DNA of 64,000 nucleotides from an uncultured Clostridia bacterium (GCA_947625225.1 CANQNQ010000006.1:1-64000); one strand, 5' to 3'. Shown: positions 33,560-43,530, counted from the first letter of the stretch. Notes: a model not told the origin generated them from the sequence alone. Made by a program: numbers and translations.

Positions 33560-35002
33560 ATGGACTTGAAAAAACTGCTGGAAAATGTGCGCGTGCTTGG
33601 CGGCAACGCGGACGCGGATACAAAGATAAACGACGTAAAAAGCAATTCGAATGAGGTGAGAGAGGGCGACTTGTTTGTATGCATGAAGGGCGGCAAGGAG
33701 GACGCATGGGAGCATCTTGGCGACATCCGCGTTCCGTTTGTGGCGCTTACGGACAGAGCGCCCTCCGACCCCGCCGTGCGCTACGTGCTGACGGACGACG
33801 TGAGGCTGGCGTACGCGCAGGTCTGCAAAAACAGGTTTCTGGACCCGCTTGCGGATATGAAACTTATCTCCGTTGTGGGCACCAACGGCAAGACGTCCAC
33901 CGCGCATTATATCGCTTCCATACTTGCCTATGCGGGCATAAAGTGCGGAGTTATAGGCACAGAGGGCCACTACATCCTTGGGCAAAAGGTGGGGGAGAGC
34001 CTCACCACTCCCGACCCGTACGAGTTTTACGAGCTGCTGTTCCGCATGCGCGCCAAGGGCTGCGAGGCGGTGGTGTCTGAGGTGAGCGCCCACGCCATCC
34101 ACTTCAAAAAGCTGGGCGACGCGGTGGCGGATATAGCCGTGCTCACCAACATTTCGCAGGACCATCTTGACTTTTTCGGCACGTTTGAAAAGTATGCGGA
34201 GACAAAGTTGTCCTATTTTACAAGCGAGCACGTGGTTACAGCCGTGGTCAACGCGGACGATCCCTTCGGCGGGCGGATCATGCGCGAGGCGGAAGCGCGC
34301 GGGATAGAGGCGCTTGGTTACGGGCTGTACGAGCCTGCGGACTGTTTTGCCGTCAACGTGCGCGAGGACATGGACGGGATAGGGTTTGTGTGCAACCTGC
34401 AGGACGATATAGCTCAGATAAGGTCGAGACTGTACGGCGAATTCAACGTGTACAATCTGCTTGCCGCGCTTTCGGTGGGGCATGCGATGGGGCTGGACGC
34501 GCGCACGCTTGCGCAAGCGGCGGTGCGCATAAAGCCCGTAAAGGGCAGATTCAGCGTACTGAGGTGCGAAAAAGGCAATGTGATAATAGATTTTGCCCAC
34601 ACGCCGGAGGGACTCAAAAGCCTGCTGTCCACGGCGCGCACGCTGACTAAGTCGCGGCTTATAACGGTGTTTGGCTGCGGCGGGGAGAGGGACAGGAGCA
34701 AGCGCCGCGTCATGGGCGAGGTGGCGTCAAAATACAGCGACAGCATCGTGCTTACCTCGGACAATCCGCGCGGCGAGGACCCCCGCGCCATCATAGAGGA
34801 CATAGAGAGCGGCGTGTGCATAAAGGACTGTAAGGTCATCGTGGACAGGCAGGAAGCCGTGAGATACGCGCTTTCGGAAATGGAGGAGGGCGACACGCTG
34901 GTGCTGGCGGGCAAGGGCAACGAGAGCTATCTTGAAGTCAAGGGAAAAAAACTGCCGTACAGCGACTTTGACGCGGTGGCGAGGTTCGGGCAACTGAGAT
35001 GA
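33560..35002 (+). CDS. murE: UDP-MurNAc-L-Ala-D-Glu ligase MurE (meso-diaminopimelate type)
   Basis: A 480-residue Mur ligase adding the third stem-peptide residue. P-loop VVGTNGKTSTAHYI, the carbamoylated-lysine region and the specificity motif DNPRGEDP are visible; DNPR indicates meso-diaminopimelate. GGAGG precedes the ATG. The stop overlaps the mraY start (ATGA). Confidence 0.96.
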   Translation: MDLKKLLENVRVLGGNADADTKINDVKSNSNEVREGDLFVCMKGGKEDAWEHLGDIRVPFVALTDRAPSDPAVRYVLTDDVRLAYAQVCKNRFLDPLADMKLISVVGTNGKTSTAHYIASILAYAGIKCGVIGTEGHYILGQKVGESLTTPDPYEFYELLFRMRAKGCEAVVSEVSAHAIHFKKLGDAVADIAVLTNISQDHLDFFGTFEKYAETKLSYFTSEHVVTAVVNADDPFGGRIMREAEARGIEALGYGLYEPADCFAVNVREDMDGIGFVCNLQDDIAQIRSRLYGEFNVYNLLAALSVGHAMGLDARTLAQAAVRIKPVKGRFSVLRCEKGNVIIDFAHTPEGLKSLLSTARTLTKSRLITVFGCGGERDRSKRRVMGEVASKYSDSIVLTSDNPRGEDPRAIIEDIESGVCIKDCKVIVDRQEAVRYALSEMEEGDTLVLAGKGNESYLEVKGKKLPYSDFDAVARFGQLR

Positions 35003-35997
35003 GCGATTTTGTAAAGATATTGCTGTACTTCATCGCCTCGTTTGCCATCGCGGCGGCGGCGGGAGCGCCCGTCATAAAGTTGATGTCCCGCCTCAAGGCA
35101 AAGCAGACGGTGCTGGGCTACGTCAAACAGCACGAGTACAAAAGCGGCACGCCCACGATGGGCGGAGTCATATTTCTGCTGCCCATGACGATTTTTTCGC
35201 TGGTGGAATTCACATCTTTTTCACTGGTGGCGATGGCGCTTACGCTGGGTTTCGGCGTGCTTGGATTTCTGGACGATTTTATAAAGGTGCATTATTCCCG
35301 CAACCTCGGGCTCAAGCCCTATCAGAAGATAATAGGACAGCTCGGCCTTGGGGTGGCGGCGGGCTATTTTGTATACGCGTCGCCCTTTGTGGGCAGTGGC
35401 GTAAACGTGCCTTTCGGCGCAAGCCCGGAGCTTGGGTGGGGCATAATCCCCGTGATTGCGCTGGTGTACATCGCGACCACCAATTCCGTAAACCTTACGG
35501 ACGGATTGGACGGACTTGCGGGCGGCTGTTCGGTGGCGTACTTCATAGGCTTTGTCGCGCTCACCCTCATGTGCGCATATGACGCTGCGCGCGCGGGGGA
35601 CGGCGAGTACGCAAAACAACTGACCTCTCTCGCGGCGTTTTCGGCAAGTATGCTGGGCGGCGTGCTGGGATATTTGCTGTTCAACGGCTATCCCGCAAAG
35701 ATAATGATGGGGGACACAGGCTCCCTCGCGTTGGGCGCGGCGTGCGCGTGCGCGGCGGTTTTCAGTCGAAATGCGCTTTTGATAATCACATCAGGCATAA
35801 TGTTTGTATGGTCGAGCATAACTGTTATATTGCAGGTGCTCTTTTTCAAGCTTACAAAAAAACGAATTTTCCGTATGGCGCCCTTCCATCACCATCTTGA
35901 GATGAAGGGCATGCATGAAAACCGCATTGTCGCGCTGTATTTTGCGATAAGCATGATCGGAGGAGCCCTGACACTTATTTTTGCGAGGGCAATATGA
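34999..35997 (+). CDS. mraY: Phospho-N-acetylmuramoyl-pentapeptide transferase MraY
   Basis: A 332-residue integral membrane enzyme that makes lipid I. It shows GTPTMGG, FLDDFIK, NLTDGLDGLA and the histidine motif APFHHHLEMKG. About ten hydrophobic helices. Overlaps murE and murD by four bases each. Confidence 0.97.
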   Translation: MSDFVKILLYFIASFAIAAAAGAPVIKLMSRLKAKQTVLGYVKQHEYKSGTPTMGGVIFLLPMTIFSLVEFTSFSLVAMALTLGFGVLGFLDDFIKVHYSRNLGLKPYQKIIGQLGLGVAAGYFVYASPFVGSGVNVPFGASPELGWGIIPVIALVYIATTNSVNLTDGLDGLAGGCSVAYFIGFVALTLMCAYDAARAGDGEYAKQLTSLAAFSASMLGGVLGYLLFNGYPAKIMMGDTGSLALGAACACAAVFSRNALLIITSGIMFVWSSITVILQVLFFKLTKKRIFRMAPFHHHLEMKGMHENRIVALYFAISMIGGALTLIFARAI

Positions 35998-37304
35998 ATC
36001 TTGTTGGCAAAACGGCGGTGGTGTACGGCGGGGGAGTCAGCGGACTTGCCGCGGCACAACTGCTTACCGCAAAGGGCGCGCGAGCCATAATTTACGACGA
36101 CGATCCCCACAACAAAAACGCGGTGAACAACCTCAATGTGTTTGCGGCGGCGGATATCATTGTGCTCAGCCCCGGCGTGGACTGCGCGAAGGATATACTG
36201 CTTGACGCCAAGCTGGAGGGCAGACCGGTCATAAGCGAGTTGCTGCTTGCCTCCCGACTGTGCGTGGCGGAGCAGATCGCCATCACGGGCACCAACGGCA
36301 AGACCACGACGACTATGCTTATCGAATCAATTCTACGCCAAGCGGGAAAACGCGCGCATGCGGTGGGAAATATAGGCAAACCCTTCAGCTGGCTTGCCGA
36401 CAGGCTGGACGCTACTGAGATAGCCGTGATAGAGGCGAGCAGTTTTCAACTGGAGAGCAGTCCCGACTTTTCGCCGGACGTGGCGGTGCTTCTCAACATA
36501 GCTCCCGACCACCTGGAGAGGCACGGCAGCATGCAGAAGTATATTGCCGCCAAAAGCATGATCTTCCGCAATCAGGGGGAGCAGGACTATATCGTATACA
36601 ACGCCGACGACGAGACCGTGTGCTCGCTGCTGCCCGAAATGCGCGCGCGCAAGGTGCCCTTCAGCGCAAGTCGTCCCGTGAGCGGCGGCGCGTACATATC
36701 CTCCGGCTTTGTGTGCTTTGACGGCAGACCCGTGATAGCGGTCGAGGATTCCGGTATGCGCGGCGCGGAGCTCGAGGATCTGCTTGCGGCGGTGGCGGTG
36801 GCAAAGTTGTACGACGCGTCCGACTACGACATATGCGCGGCGGTCAGCCGCTTCGAGCGCCCTCAGTTCAGACGGCAGACGGTCGGCAGCATTGACGGCA
36901 TACGCGTCGTCAACGACAGCAAGGCGACCAACGTGTCCGCGTGTCTGGGCGCGTGCGCGGCGGAGGACTGTCCCACTACGCTGATATTGGGCGGGGCGCG
37001 CAGAGCGGAAAACTTTGACCTGCTGTTTGAAAAACTGCCTTCCAACGTGCTGGCAGTGGCGGCGGTGGGCGACAACGCGCAGGACATCATGGGCAGCGCG
37101 CTGAGGAGAGGATTTGACCCGTCGCGAATAAAGATTTTCGACGACCTCAAGGACGCGCTTGCGGGCGCGCTGGAGTACGCGCGTACGCTGGGTTGCCAAA
37201 GCGTGCTGTTTTCGCCGGCTTCAAAAAGTTTTGACAGATATGCCGACTACGTAAGGCGCGGCAAGGCGTTCGACTGCGCGGCAAAGGAGTTGGGCGCAAA
37301 GTGA
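35994..37304 (+). CDS. murD: UDP-MurNAc-L-Ala--D-Glu ligase MurD
   Basis: A 436-residue Mur ligase adding D-glutamate. The N-terminal Rossmann loop VYGGGVSGLAAA, P-loop ITGTNGKTTTT, NDSKATN and the C-terminal domain are present. Starts within the mraY stop and ends within the ftsW start. Confidence 0.96.
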   Translation: MNLVGKTAVVYGGGVSGLAAAQLLTAKGARAIIYDDDPHNKNAVNNLNVFAAADIIVLSPGVDCAKDILLDAKLEGRPVISELLLASRLCVAEQIAITGTNGKTTTTMLIESILRQAGKRAHAVGNIGKPFSWLADRLDATEIAVIEASSFQLESSPDFSPDVAVLLNIAPDHLERHGSMQKYIAAKSMIFRNQGEQDYIVYNADDETVCSLLPEMRARKVPFSASRPVSGGAYISSGFVCFDGRPVIAVEDSGMRGAELEDLLAAVAVAKLYDASDYDICAAVSRFERPQFRRQTVGSIDGIRVVNDSKATNVSACLGACAAEDCPTTLILGGARRAENFDLLFEKLPSNVLAVAAVGDNAQDIMGSALRRGFDPSRIKIFDDLKDALAGALEYARTLGCQSVLFSPASKSFDRYADYVRRGKAFDCAAKELGAK

Positions 37305-38461
37305 AGGGCAAATTGCTTACCGCGCGTCCGTCCCGCGACGGGGGACTTGACAGACCCCTCTTAGCGGCGGCGTTGATTCTGAGCGCGTTGGGACTTGTGT
37401 TTATATATTCCGCGTCGTCTTACAGCGCCGCCTTACAGCTTGGCGACGCGTTTCATTATGTCAAGACGCAGGCAATCGCGTTGGCGATAGGGGTGTTCGG
37501 CATGGCGTTGCTGTCCTTTGCGGATATTGAGAAGTTTGAAAAGTTGTCTATTCCGCTGTATCTTGTGGGGCTGCTTATGCTGGGGCTGGTGTTTGTACCC
37601 GTGCTGGGCGTGGAGAGCTACGGCGCGCGCAGGTGGCTCAACCTCGGCTTTTTCACCATACAGCCCTCCGAATACGCCAAATTCTTTATGGTGGCGGCGC
37701 TTGCGTACTATGCCTCCCGCGCGGATATGAAGAAGGCGGGCAACGTCGCCGTAATGCTGCTTATGGGCGCGGCGGTTGCGGCGCTGTTGATGTTGGAGCC
37801 CAATATGTCCATCACGATGTGCGCGGTCGCCGTCATATTTATAATGCTGTTTGTAGGCGGCGCAAAGATGGGCGTGATGGCGGCATTGATTTTGCCCGTG
37901 ATAGGCGCGGCGGTCGTGCTTATAGTGGCGGAGCCGTACAGAATGCAACGCCTGCTGGCGTTTCTCGACCCGTGGCAGTCGCCGCTGGAGGAGGGATATC
38001 AGCTTATACAGTCCTACTACGCGCTGGGCAGCGGCGGGCTGTTCGGCGTGGGACTGTTTGCGTCAAGGCAGAAGTATCTGTTTTTGCCCTTTGCCGAGAG
38101 CGATTTCATACTGTCCGTCATAGGCGAGGAGACGGGGTTGGTGGGCGTAGCGACGGTGATGGCGCTGTTTATCCTCATTGCGGCGCGAGGCATAAAGATA
38201 GCGCGGCAGGCTCAGAGCAGATACGCTTGCTATCTCGCCGCGGGCATAACCGCCGTGACCACTGTGCAGGCGCTTGTCAATTTTGCGGTGGTGTGCGGCG
38301 CGATCCCGCCCACAGGTCTGCCTTTGCCATTTGTCAGCGCGGGCGGAAGCTCGCTTGTGGCGTACATGTGCGCGGTGGGTTTGCTGCTGTCCATATCGCG
38401 CAGGCGGGTGAGCTATATAAGCGCCAATGACGGAAAGCGCGCGCCCTTGCGCAGGGTTTAA
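37301..38461 (+). CDS. ftsW: SEDS glycosyltransferase FtsW/SpoVE
   Basis: A 386-residue polytopic membrane protein that polymerises glycan strands with its partner PBP (here probably the SpoVD/FtsI at 31521). It shows about ten helices, YGARRWLNLGFFTIQPSE and the C-terminal PPTGLPLPFVSAGGSS motif. GTG start overlapping murD (GTGA). No murG follows, unlike most Firmicutes. Confidence 0.95.
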   Translation: MKGKLLTARPSRDGGLDRPLLAAALILSALGLVFIYSASSYSAALQLGDAFHYVKTQAIALAIGVFGMALLSFADIEKFEKLSIPLYLVGLLMLGLVFVPVLGVESYGARRWLNLGFFTIQPSEYAKFFMVAALAYYASRADMKKAGNVAVMLLMGAAVAALLMLEPNMSITMCAVAVIFIMLFVGGAKMGVMAALILPVIGAAVVLIVAEPYRMQRLLAFLDPWQSPLEEGYQLIQSYYALGSGGLFGVGLFASRQKYLFLPFAESDFILSVIGEETGLVGVATVMALFILIAARGIKIARQAQSRYACYLAAGITAVTTVQALVNFAVVCGAIPPTGLPLPFVSAGGSSLVAYMCAVGLLLSISRRRVSYISANDGKRAPLRRV

Positions 38462-38493
38462 CACTTGAGGACGGCGCGCGCATACGGTGAAGT

Positions 38494-39762
38494 ATGAAGG
38501 ATATTTTTGTGGCAACGGGAGGCAGACCACTGAAGGGGAGCATACGGGTGCACGGCGCAAAAAATGCCGTGCTTCCTTTGCTTGCGGCGTCCATATTGAC
38601 GGACGAGGCGGTCGCGGTTGATGACTGTCCCTTCATCTCGGACGTTGACGCCATGACCTGTTTGCTTACGCGTATGGGCGCGCAGGTAGAGCGCATGGGC
38701 AGGCGTATTTGCGTGCGCGCAAAGGACGTCATGCCCGCCGAGGATATGAAGGAGTTGTGCGGAGCGATGCGCTCATCCATGTTTTTGCTGGGCGCGCTGT
38801 TGGCAAGGCAGGGCGAGGTGCGCGTTCCGCTGCCGGGCGGCTGCAAAATAGGGGACAGACCGCTGGATATACATCTTGACGGAATGGCAAAGCTGGGCGC
38901 GGAGGCGTCCGTAAGCGCGGGGGAGGTGCATTGCCGCTGTTCGCGCCTCAAGGGAGCGGACATAGTCATGCGCTATCCAAGCGTGGGCGCAACGGAAAAT
39001 CTGTTGCTTTGTGCCGCCGTAGCCGAGGGCAGAACGCGCCTTATAAACTGCGCGAGGGAGCCCGAAATAATCGCGCTTGCGCGCGCGCTCAACGCGATGG
39101 GCGGACGCGTGCGCGGAGAGGGCAGTTCGGTCATTACGGTGGATGGAGTTGACAAACTGCACGGCGCAACGCTTGTCCCCGATCCCGACAGGATAGTGGC
39201 GGGCACGCTTATACTTGCCGTCGCTCTCTTGGGCGGAGACGTGACGGTGTTTGGCGCAAGCAAGCGAGATTTGGACAGCCTTTTGCCATACGTCTGTTCG
39301 CCCGATATGCGCGCGAGCGCGGATGGTGCGGGCGTGCGCGTGGTCTGCGACGGCGGGCGTATGCGCGCGTTCGAGGCGTGTACGGCTCCTTATCCGCTGC
39401 TGGCTACGGATATGCAGCCCCAGCTGTTTGCCTGCGCCCTCAAGGCGAGGGGAGTGAGCAGGATAACGGAAACCGTGTTCCGCAACAGATTTGCCCATGC
39501 GCGCCAATTTGAAAAGATGGGCGCAAAGATATATCTGACGGGCAGCACAGCGACAATAGTGGGAGTGGACGCACTGCGCGGGGCGGCGCTGAAGGCGGAC
39601 GACCTGAGGGGAGGCGCGGGACTGTGCCTCGCCGCGCTTGCCGCAGAGGGCGAAAGCAGGATAGAGGGCGTGGAGTACATAGACAGAGGCTACGAGGGTC
39701 TGGAGGAGACGCTGTCCTTGCTCGGCGCGGACATAAGGCGGGTGCGCGTCGACGAAAAATAG
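38494..39762 (+). CDS. murA: UDP-N-acetylglucosamine 1-carboxyvinyltransferase MurA
   Basis: A 422-residue EPSP-synthase-fold enzyme for the first committed step of peptidoglycan synthesis. KNAVLPLLAASIL near the N-terminus and the reactive-cysteine loop GGCKIGDRPLDIHLDG (about 110-125) identify it; the cysteine implies fosfomycin sensitivity at this target. Located between ftsW and ftsA. Confidence 0.94.
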   Translation: MKDIFVATGGRPLKGSIRVHGAKNAVLPLLAASILTDEAVAVDDCPFISDVDAMTCLLTRMGAQVERMGRRICVRAKDVMPAEDMKELCGAMRSSMFLLGALLARQGEVRVPLPGGCKIGDRPLDIHLDGMAKLGAEASVSAGEVHCRCSRLKGADIVMRYPSVGATENLLLCAAVAEGRTRLINCAREPEIIALARALNAMGGRVRGEGSSVITVDGVDKLHGATLVPDPDRIVAGTLILAVALLGGDVTVFGASKRDLDSLLPYVCSPDMRASADGAGVRVVCDGGRMRAFEACTAPYPLLATDMQPQLFACALKARGVSRITETVFRNRFAHARQFEKMGAKIYLTGSTATIVGVDALRGAALKADDLRGGAGLCLAALAAEGESRIEGVEYIDRGYEGLEETLSLLGADIRRVRVDEK

Positions 39763-39918
39763 GGGGATATTTGCCCTCATATATACTTTTTGAGTTTCCA
39801 AAAAATCCCAAAACGCGCCTCATATCGCCAAAAACACTGTTGATATGCGCATATATTGCGGTGCGCGCCCTCATTTGAACACCATTGATTTTTTTTGAAA
39901 ATATTTTTGCCAAATCTG

Positions 39919-39947
39919 TTGACAGCCCTATATTATAAATATAAAAT
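39919..39947 (+). promoter_or_regulatory. SigA-type promoter for ftsA-ftsZ
   Basis: TTGACA at 39919-39924, 17 bases, TAAAAT at 39942-39947, in the 226-base gap after murA. The rest of that gap is AT-rich with no gene. Confidence 0.7.
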
Positions 39948-39988
39948 AAATTATGAGTAATACGCGCTTGCGCGTTTAGAGGGAAGCA

Positions 39989-41155
39989 ATGGGTCTGTTC
40001 TCCAAAGATATAGCGATCCTGGACGTCACGTCAAGGACGGTCAGCGTCATGATAGGCGTAAAAAAGGCGCGGGGTCCGTTTGTCGTAAAGGGCGCCACCG
40101 AAAAGCCGCATCAGGGTTACTGCAACGGCAAGTGGTACGAGCCTGCCGACACCTGCAAGGCGGTCGGCGACGCGCTGAGAGACGTGCTTGAACAAACGTC
40201 GTCGCGCACAAAAAAGATATATATAAGCGTCCCGGGCGAGTTCGCCAAGGTCGTCACCAAGGAGGTCGACCTCAATCTTGACAAATTGAGGCACATCACC
40301 GACGACGACATTGACGCTCTGTTCAGGACGGGCAACGATTTCAAGGACAGCGAATGCGACTACGTCGTTGCAAACACCTCCGCCATATACTACTCCGTTG
40401 ACGGCGAGGACAAGCTGTACGGCGACGTGCGCGGCGTGGAAGCAAGCTCGTTGCACGGCTGTCTGAGCTATATGCTTGCGGAAAAGGGCTACGTCGAGAT
40501 GTTTGACAAGATCGCGTCCGATATGGGCTTCAACGACGTGCGCTACATCTCCACCGAGTGGGCGGAGTGCGTAAGTTTGCTTGACGACAAGCAGCGCGAA
40601 AACGTGTTTGTGCTTATAGACACGGGATACATATCCTCGTCCATCACCATCGCCAAGGGAGAGGGCATACTGGATATGCGCTCGTTCTCCATGGGAGGCG
40701 GGCACATCGCGGGCGATATATGCGAGTTTCTCGGGGTTTCATTCGACGCCGCCGAGGACGCAAAACGACTTGTGGACCTCAACATGCGCTACGGCGCCGA
40801 TGAAGTGATAATAAGCGACGGCGAAAACGTCGTGTATGGCAACTATGCCGCGGAGATAGCCAAAAACAGGCTGGATATGTTCGCGGACATAATAAACGGC
40901 ATATTTAAGGAAGTGGAGGATTTTGCGCCCTCATATATGCCGATATATCTTACGGGCGAGGGCATCGCGCCGATGCGCGGCGCAAAGCGTTACCTCAGCG
41001 ACAAGATATCGAGAAAGGTGGAAATACTCACCCCCAAACTTCCCGGGTACGTCAAGCCCGAGGAAAGCTCCAAGGCGGCGTTGATACTCATGACGGACAG
41101 CCTCACGGAGCAGAACAACTTGTTGAAACGAATTTTCAAAGGAGATAAACGATGA
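39989..41155 (+). CDS. ftsA: FtsA, divergent actin-like membrane anchor of FtsZ
   Basis: A 388-residue actin-fold protein. AILDVTSRTVSVMIG is the first phosphate loop, VLIDTGYISSSITIA the second and YLTGEGIAPMRGAKRYLSDKI the adenosine part. A short C-terminal amphipathic segment (NNLLKRIFKGDKR) would bind the membrane. The sequence is divergent from well-known FtsA but the position before ftsZ, with an ATGA overlap, supports it. Confidence 0.88.
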   Translation: MGLFSKDIAILDVTSRTVSVMIGVKKARGPFVVKGATEKPHQGYCNGKWYEPADTCKAVGDALRDVLEQTSSRTKKIYISVPGEFAKVVTKEVDLNLDKLRHITDDDIDALFRTGNDFKDSECDYVVANTSAIYYSVDGEDKLYGDVRGVEASSLHGCLSYMLAEKGYVEMFDKIASDMGFNDVRYISTEWAECVSLLDDKQRENVFVLIDTGYISSSITIAKGEGILDMRSFSMGGGHIAGDICEFLGVSFDAAEDAKRLVDLNMRYGADEVIISDGENVVYGNYAAEIAKNRLDMFADIINGIFKEVEDFAPSYMPIYLTGEGIAPMRGAKRYLSDKISRKVEILTPKLPGYVKPEESSKAALILMTDSLTEQNNLLKRIFKGDKR

Positions 41156-42621
41156 CAAATTACGGTGATTACGGCTATTATCCCGACAACTACGGCAATC
41201 AACAGAGCGGGACGGAATATCCTACATACGAACAATTCAAGCAGGACAGCGCGCAGTACGCCGCGGGCGCTCAGCAGTATGCGGGCGAGCAGCAGTACGA
41301 CGGCTATGCGGACGCCAACTACGCCGCGGAGGAACAGTACGGCGAGTACGAACCTTCCGAGGATTTTGACGACGTCAAGACGGATTTTGAGCCTATCTCT
41401 CCCAAAAAGCGCGGCAAGGCGAACATTGTGGTGGTAGGCGTCGGCGGAGCGGGCAACAACGCGGTCAACAACATGTTGCGCGCAGGTCTCAAGAGCGCCA
41501 ACTTCGTCGCGATGAACACCGATCTGCAGGCGCTCAATATGGCGCAGGTGCCCCCTCAGTGCAAGATACAGCTTGGCGTTGAGACCACCGAAGGTCTTGG
41601 CGCAGGCTCCGATCCCGAAGTGGGCAGACGCGCCGCGGAGGAATCCCGCGAGCAGATCGAGGCCGCTTTCAAGGGAATAGATCTACTGTTTATCACTGCC
41701 GGCATGGGTGGTGGCACTGGTACGGGCGCAGCTCCCGTCATCGCAGAGATAGCCAAAGGCATGGGCATCCTCACGGTGGGCGTCGTCACAAAGCCCTTCG
41801 CATTCGAGGGACAAAGACGTATGCAGTACGCCGAGGAGGGCATCGCCAAACTGAAAGATTTTGTGGATACGTTGCTTGTTATCCCCAATCAGAAGCTGAC
41901 GGAACTTGACAGAAACGTGCCTTTGACCACCGCGTTTGAAATCGCAGACGACGTGCTCAGACAGGGCATACAGAGCGTCAGCGACGTCATCGCCAATCCC
42001 CAGCGCATCAACCTTGACTTTGCGGACGTGCGCACGGTGTTGCAGCACAGCGGCCTTGCGCATATGGGCATAGGCTCCGGCAAGGGCGACAACAGAGTGC
42101 TCGAAGCGGTGCGCGGCGCCGTCAACAGCCCTTTGCTTGAGGGCAACATAGAGGGCGCAACGGGCATCATAATCAACATAATCGGCGGCATGGATATGAG
42201 GCTGAGCGAGGTTGACGAGGCTTGTGCAATGGTCAAACAGGTGGTGGATCAGTCCGCAAATATAATTTTCGGCATGGACACCAGACCCGATAAGCAGGAC
42301 ATCGAGATCACCATCATCGCCACCGGCTTTGACAACAAAAAGAACAGGAGCATGGGTCCCACTATCATCAAGCCCATCAACGTTCCCGATCCCAGACAGG
42401 CGGTCAACGCGCCTCCTCAGCAGCCCGTCTACAACATGCAGCGCCCCACATTTGAAGGCTATCATGCGGCGGCAAGCGTAGTGGGCGACGCCCAGCGCCA
42501 ATTTGTGCAGGAGGAAACCGTCAATCCCGCGCCCGCACAGGCAGGCTCGCGCATGAACGTGCCTCCCAGACCGGTGCCGGCTTTTCTCAGAAAGATACAT
42601 CCCGACGACAACAACAGATAA
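41152..42621 (+). CDS. ftsZ: FtsZ with a ~77-residue Tyr/Gln-rich N-terminal extension
   Basis: The division tubulin homologue, 489 residues. The GTPase core starts near residue 90 (NIVVVGVGGAGNNAVNNML) and shows GGGTGTGAAPV and NLDFADVRTVL. The tail ends VPAFLRKIHPDDNNR, so the FtsA/SepF-binding peptide (PAFLRK) is kept. Residues 1-70 contain 14 Tyr and many Gln, Ala and Gly; standard FtsZ has about 10-15 residues ahead of the core. The ATG at 41152 overlaps the ftsA stop. No later in-frame start before the core has a better ribosome site. Confidence 0.96.
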   Translation: MTNYGDYGYYPDNYGNQQSGTEYPTYEQFKQDSAQYAAGAQQYAGEQQYDGYADANYAAEEQYGEYEPSEDFDDVKTDFEPISPKKRGKANIVVVGVGGAGNNAVNNMLRAGLKSANFVAMNTDLQALNMAQVPPQCKIQLGVETTEGLGAGSDPEVGRRAAEESREQIEAAFKGIDLLFITAGMGGGTGTGAAPVIAEIAKGMGILTVGVVTKPFAFEGQRRMQYAEEGIAKLKDFVDTLLVIPNQKLTELDRNVPLTTAFEIADDVLRQGIQSVSDVIANPQRINLDFADVRTVLQHSGLAHMGIGSGKGDNRVLEAVRGAVNSPLLEGNIEGATGIIINIIGGMDMRLSEVDEACAMVKQVVDQSANIIFGMDTRPDKQDIEITIIATGFDNKKNRSMGPTIIKPINVPDPRQAVNAPPQQPVYNMQRPTFEGYHAAASVVGDAQRQFVQEETVNPAPAQAGSRMNVPPRPVPAFLRKIHPDDNNR

Positions 42622-42672
42622 CTGTTTTGTCCGATTAGATTTACCAAATTAAGTTAAAATTTCAGCACATTT

Positions 42673-42712
42673 GCGGTACGGCGGATATTGTCCGCCATAC
42701 CGCGTTTTTTTG
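42673..42712 (+). terminator. Strong intrinsic terminator after ftsZ
   Basis: GCGGTACGGCGGA pairs with TCCGCCATACCGC around TATTG and is followed by seven T. Confidence 0.92.
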
Positions 42713-42771
42713 TTGCATGCCCTCGACAGGGACGGAAAGTATGCGCGCCCGATATGTATTATCCTGCAGCA

Positions 42772-43530
42772 GTGAGCGTGTACATAGAGGTGGTGATCTT
42801 CAACAACTTCGCCGTGGACGCGCTGTTGATGTTGTCCACAGCTGCGCTCAAAAGGCGCAAGTGCAGGTGGTGGCGGGTTCTTATCGGCGCGGCGGTGGGC
42901 AGCGCGGTAGCTACTGCATATCCGCTGATGCCGCTCGGTTGGCAGATAGCCGTACGAGCGTTGCTTGCGCCCGTGCTTACCGCCATATTTTTCAGCGCGC
43001 AGGGCAGGGATAAGCGGCGCAAATTGCTCGACGAGATATCCGCTTTGACGGTGTTTATGCTGCTCACTGCGCTGCTTGGCGGCGCGGTGTACGGGCTGTC
43101 ACATCTTACGGGCGTGGACGTAAACGCGTATCCCGTCTTGGGGCTTGTCGCCGCGACGGCGTGCATGCTGCCAATATGCGCGCGCACAGTAGCACGCAAG
43201 CGCGCAAAGAGCGTAAAGACGTGCGAGGCTACGCTCAGTTGCGACGGGGACAGCGTTACGCTGGAGGCGCTTTGCGACAGCGGCAATACGCTTGTGGACG
43301 GCGTGAGCGGTTTGCCGGTGGTCATGTTGTCCCGATATGCGGAGGAGAAGTTGGGCAAGCGACCGCCGGAGGGAATGATAGAGGTGGAGACAGTGGGCGG
43401 CAAAAGCAGTTTTGTCATCATCGACTTGAAAAGCGTGGAAGTAAACGGCGTCAGCTACCGCGCGTTGGGCGCGCTGACGCACAGGGACATAGGCGACTAC
43501 GACGTGATACTGCAAGGTTCAATGTTTTAA
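42772..43530 (+). CDS. spoIIGA: SpoIIGA, pro-SigE processing protease
   Basis: A 252-residue protein; the B. subtilis form is about 309. N-terminal membrane helices (VYIEVVIFNNFAVDALLML onward, about five) are followed by an aspartic-protease-like domain with the catalytic CDSGNTLVD. It cleaves pro-SigE at the septum. GTG at 42772 aligns with the family start; ATG at 42754 would add six residues. Neither has a clear ribosome site, and a TATTAT lies nine bases before the GTG. sigE follows directly. Confidence 0.88.
   Translation: MSVYIEVVIFNNFAVDALLMLSTAALKRRKCRWWRVLIGAAVGSAVATAYPLMPLGWQIAVRALLAPVLTAIFFSAQGRDKRRKLLDEISALTVFMLLTALLGGAVYGLSHLTGVDVNAYPVLGLVAATACMLPICARTVARKRAKSVKTCEATLSCDGDSVTLEALCDSGNTLVDGVSGLPVVMLSRYAEEKLGKRPPEGMIEVETVGGKSSFVIIDLKSVEVNGVSYRALGALTHRDIGDYDVILQGSMF

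Noticed and set aside
32400-33707. 435-codon minus-strand open frame opposite spoVD
   Set aside because: Antisense shadow of a PBP with intact motifs.
42722-42728. Spo0A box (CTCGACA) controlling spoIIGA
   Set aside because: Only 6 of 7 bases match and spacing to the putative -10 box is wrong for the known spoIIG promoter.
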